Shown here in pieces: positions 1 to 6,188 of a stretch of DNA of 11,739 bases. The notes beneath the pieces are model-generated. The model saw only the letters and a list, made by a program, of their open reading frames with translations. It ran no database searches and was not told the origin of the DNA. The stretch's first letter is position 1. Each line of letters begins with the position of its first letter. The stretch comes from an uncultured Clostridia bacterium. Its GTDB lineage: Bacteria > Bacillota > Clostridia > Christensenellales > Aristaeellaceae. The stretch is taken from positions 1-11,739 of the forward strand of contig CAMOHY010000047.1 in assembly GCA_946615495.1 (NCBI GenBank). The letters are read 5' to 3'. Both the position numbers and the translations under genes were made by a program.

Positions 1-48
1 GTAAAATGAGCATTTCCAGGCTGAACTGCCTGGAAATGCTCATTTTAC
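1..48. repeat. Long perfect hairpin H1 (21-bp stem, 6-nt loop)
   Basis: Positions 1-21 are the exact reverse complement of 28-48, with loop TGAACT (22-27). The outer part of the left arm is A-rich (AAAA at 3-6) and the right arm ends in CATTTTAC. It could therefore act as a weak bidirectional terminator for a gene to the left, but there is no free T-tract after the stem. It is the first and longest member of a group of hairpins upstream of dnaE. The window begins exactly at its first base, so the left context is unseen. Confidence 0.85.
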
Positions 49-49
49 A

Positions 50-59
50 GCAAATTGAT
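50..59. repeat. GCAAATTGAT motif, copy 1
   Basis: The ten-base motif GCAAATTGAT lies between hairpin H1 and the abutting hairpins that start at 65. The identical ten bases recur at 11688-11697 just before the other hairpin array, and the first seven bases recur at 7989-7995 just before the single hairpin at 8001-8020. It is called a repeat because of this consistent association; its function is unknown. Confidence 0.55.
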
Positions 60-64
60 GTTCC

Positions 65-94
65 CATCGAAAGACTGCTTGCAGACTTTCGATG
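65..94. repeat. Hairpin H2 of the abutting array
   Basis: The outer stem CATCGAAAG (65-73) pairs with CTTTCGATG (86-94). After one A/A mismatch (74 and 85), the inner stem CTGC (75-78) pairs with GCAG (81-84) around a TT loop. Its last base is immediately followed by the first base of the next hairpin. It shares the CATCG...CGATG arms with H3 and with the hairpin at 8001-8020. Confidence 0.8.
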
Positions 95-123
95 TCAGAG
101 CATCGACTTTGTCGATGCTCTGA
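95..123. repeat. Hairpin H3 of the abutting array
   Basis: A perfect 13-bp stem (95-107 with 111-123) closes a TTT loop (108-110). It abuts H2 on its left and H4 on its right with no spacer. The core AGCATCGAC-TTT-GTCGATGC is the same as the hairpin at 8001-8020 except that the A106/T112 pair is G8008/C8014 there, so pairing is preserved. Confidence 0.85.
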
Positions 124-148
124 CCGCTCTTTGGGCTCCAAAGAGCGG
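124..148. repeat. Hairpin H4 of the abutting array
   Basis: A perfect 11-bp stem, CCGCTCTTTGG (124-134) with CCAAAGAGCGG (138-148), closes a GCT loop. It begins at the base after H3 ends. It is followed by only three Ts and then a C-run, so it is at best a poor intrinsic terminator. It is the last hairpin before the dnaE promoter. Confidence 0.8.
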
Positions 149-205
149 TTTCCCCCAGTAAACATTTTTCCTAAGCGATTGCCCTGGCCGCGCAACTTTT
201 CTTCA

Positions 206-234
206 TTTACATTCTGGGCCGTTTGGAGTATAAT
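206..234 (+). promoter_or_regulatory. Sigma-A-type promoter of the dnaE operon
   Basis: A -35 box TTTACA (206-211, five of six consensus bases) and a perfect -10 box TATAAT (229-234) are separated by exactly 17 bp. Transcription would start near 241, giving a leader of about 30 nt before the dnaE ATG at 272. It lies 57 bp downstream of the last hairpin. No comparable promoter was found between dnaE and the three genes behind it, so it probably serves all four. Confidence 0.8.
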
Positions 235-258
235 GCTATTTGGTAAAATAGGTAGAAT

Positions 259-264
259 GGAGGG
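259..264 (+). promoter_or_regulatory. dnaE ribosome binding site that decides the start
   Basis: GGAGGG at 259-264 sits 7 nt before the ATG at 272. The two other in-frame ATGs nearby (257 and 266) overlap it or lie one base from it, so they cannot use it. The start at 272 also gives the protein the usual DnaE beginning, with the PHP motif HLHLHTEYS starting at residue 5. Confidence 0.8.
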
Positions 265-271
265 AATGGCC

Positions 272-3200
272 ATGGCGTTTGCCCATCTGCATCTGCATAC
301 GGAATACAGCCTGCTGGATGGCGCGTGCCGCATCAAAAAGCTGGTGCAGCGCGTGAAGGAACTGGGCATGGATTCCTGCGCCATTACCGACCATGGGGTG
401 CTGTACGGCGCGGTGGAATTTTATCAGGCCTGCAAGGACGCGGGCATTCATCCCGTCATCGGCTGCGAAGCCTACGTTTGCCCGGACATGGAGGATAAAC
501 GGGTGCTGAGCCGGGAATACAGCCACCTGATTCTGCTTTGCGAAAACGAAACCGGCTACCGGAATTTGATGCTTCTGGTCAGCGAAGCGTTCACCAGGGG
601 CTTTTATTACCGCCCGCGCATGGACTATGACCTGATCCGCCAGCACCACGAGGGGCTCATCTGCCTGTCCGCCTGCATTTCGGGGGATTTGCCCAAATTG
701 CTGCTGGAGGAAAGGTACGGGGACGCGGAAAAGTACGTCCGCGATATGTCCAAGCTGTTCGGGCCGGATCATTTTTATATTGAAGTAATGGACCATGGGC
801 TGGCGGAGGAAAAAACGGTGCTGCCCCGGCTGATCGCTATGAGCGAAAAAACCGGCGTGCCCCTGGTGGCCACCAACGACTGCCATTACCTGCGCCGGGA
901 GGACGCCGACGCGCAGGAGGTGCTCATGTGCATCCAAATGGGCAAAACCCTGGAGGATGACAACCGCATGCGCCAGCACACGCAGGAGCTGTACGTAAAA
1001 TCTGAGGCGGAAATGCGCACCCTGTTTCCCGATTTGGGGGAGGCCATAGCGCGCACGGAGGAAATTGCCCGGCGCTGCCAGGTGGAATTCGATTTTCATA
1101 CCGTGCATTTGCCCCGCTACGATGTGCCCGCCGGGGAGACGGCGGAAGGCATGCTGCGCAGGCTGTGCGAGGAGGGCTTCGCCGCCCGCTACGCCCCGGA
1201 CGATGAAACCGCCCGACAGCGGCTGGAATACGAGCTTTCCGTCATTTCCAGCATGGGCTATGTGGATTATTTCCTCATCGTGTGGGATTTTATCAAATAC
1301 GCCAAGGACAACGGCATTATGGTGGGGCCGGGGCGCGGCAGCGGCGCGGGGTCCATTGTGGCCTACTGCCTGAATATTACCATGCTGGACCCGCTGAAGT
1401 ACCAATTGCTCTTTGAACGCTTCCTGAACCCGGAGCGGGTGAGCATGCCGGATATCGACGTGGATTTTTGCTATGAGCGGCGGCAGGAAGTGATCGATTA
1501 CGTGGCCCGCAAATATGGCCACGACCACGTGTGCCAGATCATCACCTTCGGCACCATGGCGGCCCGCGGCGTGCTGCGCGATGTGGGCCGGGTGCTGGGC
1601 TACCCCTACGCCGAGGTGGACCAGGTGGCCAAGGCGGTGCCCATGGCCCTGGATATGACCTTGGAAAAGGCCATGAGCCAGAACAAGGAATTAAAAGACA
1701 TGTACAATACGGACCCCAGGGTGCGCCGGCTGATCGACACCGCGCTCACCCTGGAGGGCATGCCCCGCCACGCCTCCACCCACGCCGCCGGCGTGCTGAT
1801 TACCAGAGAGGCCGCCACCCATTATGTGCCCCTGCAAAAGAACGACGACGTCATCACCACCCAGTACCCCATGGGCATCATTGAAAAGCTTGGCCTATTA
1901 AAAATGGACTTTCTGGGCCTGCGCACCCTGACGGTGATCCGGGACACGCTGGATATGATCGCCCAGCGCGGCGTCCATTTGAAGCCGGAGGAAATTCCCC
2001 TGGATGACGCGGGCGTGTTTGACATGATCTGCGCCGGGGACACCGACGGCGTGTTCCAGCTGGAAGGCGGCGGCATGCGCAATTTCCTTACCAACATGCG
2101 CCCCCGCAGCTTTGAGGACATCATCGCCGCCATTTCCCTGTACCGCCCCGGCCCCATGGAATCCATTCCCCGCTACATCCGGGGCAAGCAGCATCCCGAA
2201 ACCGTACAGTACAAAACGCCCCTGCTTGGCCCCATTCTGGATGTGACCTACGGCTGCATGGTGTATCAGGAGCAGGTGATGCAGATCGTGCGGGACCTGG
2301 CGGGCTATTCCTATGGCCGAAGCGACCTGGTGCGCCGGGCCATGGCCAAAAAGAAAAAGGACGTAATGGCCAAGGAGCGGCAAAACTTCGTTTACGGCAA
2401 CGAGGCGGAGCATATTCCCGGCGCTGTGAAAAAGGGCGTTCCAGCGGAGGTGGCCGAATCCATTTTCGATGAAATGACCTCCTTTGCCTCCTATGCCTTC
2501 AATAAGCCCCACGCTGCCTGCTACGCCGTGGTGGCCCTGCAGACGGGGTATTTGAAGTATCATTATCCCGCCGAATTTATGGCGGCGCTGATGAATTCCG
2601 TGACCGGGAACAGCGCCAAAATTGCCGCTTATATTTATTACTGCCGGCAAAAGGGCATCCCCATCCTGCCGCCCAGCATCAATTCTTCCTTTGGCGCCTT
2701 CACCGTGGACACTTTGCCCAATGGCAAGCGGGGCATCCGCTTTGGCATGGGCGGGGTGAAAAACGTGGGGGAGAAGGCGGTGGAAGCCATCGTTCGGGAC
2801 CGGTTCAACCATGGGCCCTTCCGGGATATTTTTGATTTTTGCCGCCGCATGTCCGGGGAGGACGTGAATAAGCGGGCGGTGGAAAGCCTCATCAAAGCGG
2901 GGTGCTTTGACGGCCTGGGCGCTTTGCGGGCGCAGTGCATGGCGGTGTACGAAAGCGCCATGGACAGCCAGATGAACCAGCGTAAGCAAAACGTGACCGG
3001 CCAGGTGTCCTTTTTCGATTTTGGCCAGCCCGCGGAGGAAATGCGCGCCCAGGAAACCTTCCCCACCGTGCCGGAATACCCTCTCAAGGAGCTATTGGCC
3101 CAGGAAAAGGAAATGACCGGGGTTTACTGCACCGCCCACCCGCTGGACGAGTACGCCGGAGTGCTGAAGAAATTGTCCGTCAACACCGCGTACCTGAACG

Positions 3201-3772
3201 AATTGAGCGAGCAGGCGGACCAGGGCGTATCGGAGGACGGCCGGCGGGTGACGATGGGCGGCATCGTGGTGGAGGCCCACAGCAAGGCCACGAGAAAGGG
3301 CGCCATGATGGGCTTTTTCACCCTGGAGGACCAGACCGGCCAGGTGGAATGCCTCCTGTTTCCCAAGGTGTACGAGCAGTATGGCCGCGCCCTGGCCGAG
3401 GACGAGGCGGTGCTGGTGACGGGGCGGCTGTCCGTGCGGGATGATGAGGAAATCAAGCTGCTGTGCGACGTGGTGGAGCCCTTGCGTCAAGCGGAGGCGG
3501 CGCCGGAAAAGCGGGATACGCGCACCGACGCCCAAATTGCCAAGGACGCCAGGGAAAAAATCTACCTGCGCATGGAGCGGGAAAAAATGCCGCGAATCCA
3601 GGCCATTCTTTCCCGCATGGCGGGAGAAATTCCCGTGTATATCAATCTGCCCCAGGAGGGCATTACCCTGCTTTGCCCCCGGCCTATGTGGGTAAAGGAC
3701 GCGCGGCAGGCCCAGGCGGCCCTGCGCGGCGAGGTTGGCGAAGCGGATATGAAGGTGGTGCGGAAGGCATGA
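272..3772 (+). CDS. dnaE: DNA polymerase III alpha subunit, DnaE1-like
   Basis: This is a replicative C-family DNA polymerase of 1166 residues, close to the about 1160 of the E. coli subunit. The order is an N-terminal PHP domain (about 5-280), the polymerase core, a helix-hairpin-helix region (around FCRRMSGEDVNKRAVESLI) and an OB fold (around GGIVVEAHSKATRKGAMMGF). The three catalytic aspartates are D396 and D398 in PDIDVDF and D546 in KMDFLGL; GPGRGSGAGS is also present. All nine PHP metal ligands appear intact (H7, H9, D16, H41, E66, H85, C135, D203, H205), so the domain may be an active 3'-5' proofreading nuclease, as known for DnaE1 of mycobacteria. No PolC or epsilon gene is in view. 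The gene has its own promoter and overlaps the next gene by ATGA. In many Firmicutes dnaE is followed by acc, pfkA or pyk genes instead. An in-frame extension to an ATG at 92 runs through the hairpins and promoter and was rejected. Confidence 0.97.
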   Translation: MAFAHLHLHTEYSLLDGACRIKKLVQRVKELGMDSCAITDHGVLYGAVEFYQACKDAGIHPVIGCEAYVCPDMEDKRVLSREYSHLILLCENETGYRNLMLLVSEAFTRGFYYRPRMDYDLIRQHHEGLICLSACISGDLPKLLLEERYGDAEKYVRDMSKLFGPDHFYIEVMDHGLAEEKTVLPRLIAMSEKTGVPLVATNDCHYLRREDADAQEVLMCIQMGKTLEDDNRMRQHTQELYVKSEAEMRTLFPDLGEAIARTEEIARRCQVEFDFHTVHLPRYDVPAGETAEGMLRRLCEEGFAARYAPDDETARQRLEYELSVISSMGYVDYFLIVWDFIKYAKDNGIMVGPGRGSGAGSIVAYCLNITMLDPLKYQLLFERFLNPERVSMPDIDVDFCYERRQEVIDYVARKYGHDHVCQIITFGTMAARGVLRDVGRVLGYPYAEVDQVAKAVPMALDMTLEKAMSQNKELKDMYNTDPRVRRLIDTALTLEGMPRHASTHAAGVLITREAATHYVPLQKNDDVITTQYPMGIIEKLGLLKMDFLGLRTLTVIRDTLDMIAQRGVHLKPEEIPLDDAGVFDMICAGDTDGVFQLEGGGMRNFLTNMRPRSFEDIIAAISLYRPGPMESIPRYIRGKQHPETVQYKTPLLGPILDVTYGCMVYQEQVMQIVRDLAGYSYGRSDLVRRAMAKKKKDVMAKERQNFVYGNEAEHIPGAVKKGVPAEVAESIFDEMTSFASYAFNKPHAACYAVVALQTGYLKYHYPAEFMAALMNSVTGNSAKIAAYIYYCRQKGIPILPPSINSSFGAFTVDTLPNGKRGIRFGMGGVKNVGEKAVEAIVRDRFNHGPFRDIFDFCRRMSGEDVNKRAVESLIKAGCFDGLGALRAQCMAVYESAMDSQMNQRKQNVTGQVSFFDFGQPAEEMRAQETFPTVPEYPLKELLAQEKEMTGVYCTAHPLDEYAGVLKKLSVNTAYLNELSEQADQGVSEDGRRVTMGGIVVEAHSKATRKGAMMGFFTLEDQTGQVECLLFPKVYEQYGRALAEDEAVLVTGRLSVRDDEEIKLLCDVVEPLRQAEAAPEKRDTRTDAQIAKDAREKIYLRMEREKMPRIQAILSRMAGEIPVYINLPQEGITLLCPRPMWVKDARQAQAALRGEVGEADMKVVRKA

Positions 3773-4146
3773 GCCCTATGGTATTGACGGTGCCCGCCAA
3801 GGAGGAATGGGTCCTGGTGCTGCGCATGGCCGCCAGCGGCGTCAGCGCGCTGTTTGACGTGCCGGTGGACGTGATGGACGATTTGAACGTGGCCATAGAG
3901 GAAAGCTGCGATCTATTGCTGCATCAGGATTATCATGCGGAAACCCTGACGCTGCGCTGCGAGCCCAGGCAGGATGGGCTGCATGTGTCCCTGACCGCTC
4001 AGGAGCGCACCCGCCGCCAGGAGGAGGAGCGGGCGGACCCGGATATTGCCCGGCTTATCATTCAAACGCTGGTGCGGGAAGTGTCCCTGGATGAGGACGA
4101 GGTGGGCGTGCATTGCGTGCATATGACGCTGCCCGCCGGGGCGTAA
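3769..4146 (+). CDS. RsbW/SpoIIAB-like anti-sigma factor, ATP site degenerate
   Basis: The product is 125 residues, or 122 if the ATG at 3778 is used, which has GGAAGG (3762-3767) at a better distance. The N-terminus (LTVPAKEEWVLVLRMAASGV) and the helix VMDDLNVAIEESC match the start of RsbW/SpoIIAB anti-sigma kinases of the GHKL ATPase fold. These bind and block SigB/SigF-type sigma factors, and such a sigma gene follows 2 nt downstream. The ATP-binding residues are missing. The N-box asparagine position (EACTNA in the family) is leucine here (EESCDLL), and no DxGxG or GxG lid motif exists: the last third reads DIARLIIQTLVREVSLDEDE where the family has GxG. It may therefore hold the sigma factor without ATP hydrolysis or kinase activity. 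No anti-anti-sigma partner is visible. The start overlaps the dnaE stop (ATGA), suggesting coupled translation. Family assignment is moderately sure; the lost catalysis is inferred from motifs. Confidence 0.72.
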   Translation: MSPMVLTVPAKEEWVLVLRMAASGVSALFDVPVDVMDDLNVAIEESCDLLLHQDYHAETLTLRCEPRQDGLHVSLTAQERTRRQEEERADPDIARLIIQTLVREVSLDEDEVGVHCVHMTLPAGA

Positions 4147-4148
4147 GC

Positions 4149-4880
4149 ATGGACGCGGCGCGCATGCACGCGCTGGCGTGCCAATATGCTGTAAGCAAAA
4201 CGGGGGAGGATTTGGACGCGGCGCTTTCCGCCTGCCTGCCCCTGTGCGCCCTGATTGCCCGGCGCTTTTCCGGCCGGGGCGTGGAATACGACGATTTGTA
4301 CCAAACGGCGTGCCTGGCCTGCGTAAACGCGCTTAAGGCCTTTGAACCGGAAAGAAATTTAAAATTTACCACTTTTGTAACGCCCAGCGTCACCGGCGCG
4401 GTGCGCAACTGCCTGCGGGACCAGGCCAGCCTGCTGCGCACGCCGCGGGCCCTGCGCCGGCAGGCGCTTGCCCTGCAAAAGGCGCGGGCGGAGTACTGCG
4501 AAAAAAACCACGAGGAACCCTCCGTGCGCGCGCTCTCTCAGGCGCTGGGGTGGGAGGGGGCCCAGGTATTGTCTGTTTTGGCCGTTCAGCGGGCAAGCCA
4601 GGTGGCTTCCTTGGACCAAACGGATGAGGAAGGCCTTTCCTTGGGCGAGCGCATCCCCGCCCTGGAAAAGGGCTATGAGCAATTGGAGCAGCGGCAGGCG
4701 CTGGCCGCCGCCCTGGCGATTCTGACGGAAATGGAAAGAAAGCTTTTGCATCTTCGCTATTCCCTGCATTTGAGCCAGCGGGAAACGGCCCAGCGCCTGG
4801 GCCGCACCCAGATGCAGATATCCCGCATGGAGCGGCGCGTTTTATTATCCCTGCGAAAGGAGATGACGGAGGAATTATGA
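4149..4880 (+). CDS. SigB/SigF/SigG-family RNA polymerase sigma factor
   Basis: This 243-residue group 3 sigma-70 factor directs RNA polymerase to alternative promoters. Region 2 spans about 29-95 (DDLYQTACLACVNALKAFEP, then LKFTTFVTPSVTGAVRNCLRD, the core-binding and -10-recognition segment). Region 3 is around EEPSVRALSQALGWEG. Region 4 is the C-terminal helix-turn-helix (LTEMERKLLHLRYSLHLSQRE, then TAQRLGRTQMQISRMERRVL), which reads the -35 element. The start at 4149 lies 2 nt after the anti-sigma stop, and only a weak GGGG precedes it, so translation probably depends on the upstream gene. The last codons contain the GGAGG of the next gene, which overlaps by ATGA. This is the usual anti-sigma then sigma order of rsbW-sigB and spoIIAB-spoIIAC operons. 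Which Bacillus sigma it corresponds to, and whether it acts in sporulation, cannot be told. Confidence 0.88.
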   Translation: MDAARMHALACQYAVSKTGEDLDAALSACLPLCALIARRFSGRGVEYDDLYQTACLACVNALKAFEPERNLKFTTFVTPSVTGAVRNCLRDQASLLRTPRALRRQALALQKARAEYCEKNHEEPSVRALSQALGWEGAQVLSVLAVQRASQVASLDQTDEEGLSLGERIPALEKGYEQLEQRQALAAALAILTEMERKLLHLRYSLHLSQRETAQRLGRTQMQISRMERRVLLSLRKEMTEEL

Positions 4881-5758
4881 AGCTTCAGCCACAACTGAAT
4901 ATCCGAAAGGCCGCGCTGTATTCCATCGTCATTAACGCGCTGCAGATTTTGGCCGTGCTGGCCCTGGCCGTGTATATCCTCTACGACGGGGTGAACACGG
5001 CCCTTCACGGTCCGCTGGGGGACATGGTGGTGCTTTTGCTGGCGGCGGTGGTCACGTGGGGCGCGGTAATGGATATTCGGGAAGCGATGCAGGCGGGAAA
5101 ACTGAATGTGAAGCTGCACGGCCTGAATGAAACGGTTACGCAAATGAGCGATCTGAACATCGCCCTGCGGGTGCAGCGGCACGATTTTCTCAATCACCTC
5201 CAGGTGGTGTACAGCCTTATCGAGATGGGCGAATATGAGGAGGCCAACCGGTATATCGAGCAGGTGTACGGCGATATTCAATCCCTGAGCCAGGCGCTGA
5301 AAACGGCCTGCGCGCCGGTGAACGCCCTGCTGCGGGCCAAAATGGCCGAGGCCAAGCAGCGGAATATCCAGGTGGAATTGACGGTGCACGCCGTGTGGGA
5401 CAATTTGCCCCTGCCCGCCTGGGAAATGTGCCGGGTGCTGAGCAATTTGATGGACAACGCCATGGACGCTTTGGGGGAAACGCCAAACGCCCGGCTGGAA
5501 ATCACGCTGGGCGAGGACGTGAAAAGCTATTCCTTTGAAGTAAGGAACAACGGCCCCATGATACCCGAAAAAATTCAAGCCACCATTTTTGAGCCCGGCT
5601 TTTCCGGCAAGGGCGAGGGCCGGGGCATGGGGCTGCACATTGCCCGCGAAACCATGCGCGCCGCCGGGGGCGATTTGACCGTGGAAAGCAGCCAGCGCTT
5701 TACCGCCTTCCGGGGCGCGCTGCCCAAACCGCTTTTGACCAAGGAGGAAGAAGCGTAG
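4877..5758 (+). CDS. Membrane sensor histidine kinase with Spo0B-type dimerisation helix
   Basis: The protein has 293 residues. Two membrane helices (about 12-36 and 49-66) are joined by only about a dozen residues, so there is no real extracellular sensor domain. A helical linker leads to the Spo0B_a-type phosphoacceptor motif RHDFLNHLQ, with the candidate histidine at H102. A GHKL ATPase domain follows: N-box NLMDNAMDAL with the Mg-binding N194, then RNNGPMIP and the lid GRGMGLHIAR. Unlike Bacillus Spo0B, which does not use ATP, the ATP site here looks complete, so this is probably a true kinase, nearer to the CitA/DcuS-type layout. No response regulator lies in the window, so its partner is unknown. 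Its ATG overlaps the sigma stop (4877-4880), with GGAGG at 4868-4872. The neighbourhood suggests that it feeds or responds to the sigma switch, but that is inference. Confidence 0.85.
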   Translation: MKLQPQLNIRKAALYSIVINALQILAVLALAVYILYDGVNTALHGPLGDMVVLLLAAVVTWGAVMDIREAMQAGKLNVKLHGLNETVTQMSDLNIALRVQRHDFLNHLQVVYSLIEMGEYEEANRYIEQVYGDIQSLSQALKTACAPVNALLRAKMAEAKQRNIQVELTVHAVWDNLPLPAWEMCRVLSNLMDNAMDALGETPNARLEITLGEDVKSYSFEVRNNGPMIPEKIQATIFEPGFSGKGEGRGMGLHIARETMRAAGGDLTVESSQRFTAFRGALPKPLLTKEEEA

Positions 5759-5821
5759 GCCCGTGATCTTTGGGGAAGAAAATGACGCGCTGTATCGTTT
5801 ATTGTAAAGGAGGACACACTA

Positions 5822-6166
5822 ATGCAGGCAATGGAAGCGGCCAAAATACTGGCCCAGGCCATTCAGGAAAGCCCGGAATACAAGGAATACGCCGCCCTCA
5901 AGCAGGAAATAGACGCGGACGCGGGCATCAAAGCCCTGATTCAGGAATACCGGAAATTGCAGACGGCGCTGCAAATGCGCATGCTGGCCGGCCAGGGCAT
6001 GGAGGGAGACGAGGCCCAGCGCTTCCAATCCCTGAACATGCTCCTTTTTGCCGACAGCCGCACCTCCGGCTTTCTCATGGCGGAAATGAAAATGCAGCGC
6101 ATGATGGCCGAGATTTTTGAAACGCTCACCCGCGCCGCGGGAATGGATATTCCCATGCCGGGCTGA
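5822..6166 (+). CDS. YlbF/YmcA-family regulator
   Basis: This is a small soluble, almost all-helical protein of 114 residues (AMEAAKILAQAIQESPEYKE, later DADAGIKALIQEYRKLQ), matching the YlbF/YmcA (Com_YlbF) family in length and pattern. In Bacillus subtilis YlbF and YmcA form a complex with YaaT that affects RNase Y-dependent mRNA processing and is needed for competence, sporulation and biofilm formation. No partner gene is seen here, and the family has several paralogs, so the exact role is not assigned. The start is firm: AAAGGAGG at 5806-5813 is 8 nt before the ATG. It lies 63 bp after the kinase gene and 19 bp before mltG, so it is probably cotranscribed with mltG. No convincing promoter was found in the 63-bp gap. 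Confidence 0.82.
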   Translation: MQAMEAAKILAQAIQESPEYKEYAALKQEIDADAGIKALIQEYRKLQTALQMRMLAGQGMEGDEAQRFQSLNMLLFADSRTSGFLMAEMKMQRMMAEIFETLTRAAGMDIPMPG

Positions 6167-6172
6167 GCTTTT

Positions 6173-6188
6173 GAGGAGGACCCTTTTG
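6173..6188 (+). promoter_or_regulatory. mltG ribosome binding site and TTG start
   Basis: GAGGAGG (6173-6179) is followed after 6 nt by TTG at 6186-6188. No ATG or GTG fits this site. An upstream in-frame ATG at 6117 lies inside the YlbF-family gene and would give an unrelated N-terminus, so the TTG is the likely start. Confidence 0.75.

Noticed and set aside
1..148. CRISPR array or integron attC cluster
   Set aside because: The hairpins have different sequences and no constant repeat with regular spacers, so they are not CRISPR. No attC core sites or integrase are present.
92..271. N-terminal extension of DnaE from an ATG at 92
   Set aside because: It would translate through hairpins H3 and H4 and through the promoter at 206-234. 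The sequence added is unlike any DnaE, while the ATG at 272 has a good ribosome site and the expected N-terminus.
236..1528. Open frame on the minus strand, antisense to dnaE
   Set aside because: It is a His/Gln-rich mirror frame of dnaE with no ribosome site or domain seen; a similar mirror at 6126-7448 was rejected for the same reason.
5769..5798. Promoter before the YlbF-family gene
   Set aside because: TTGGGG and TATCGT can be placed 17 bp apart, but they match consensus poorly, with three and four of six bases. Readthrough from the kinase gene is as likely.
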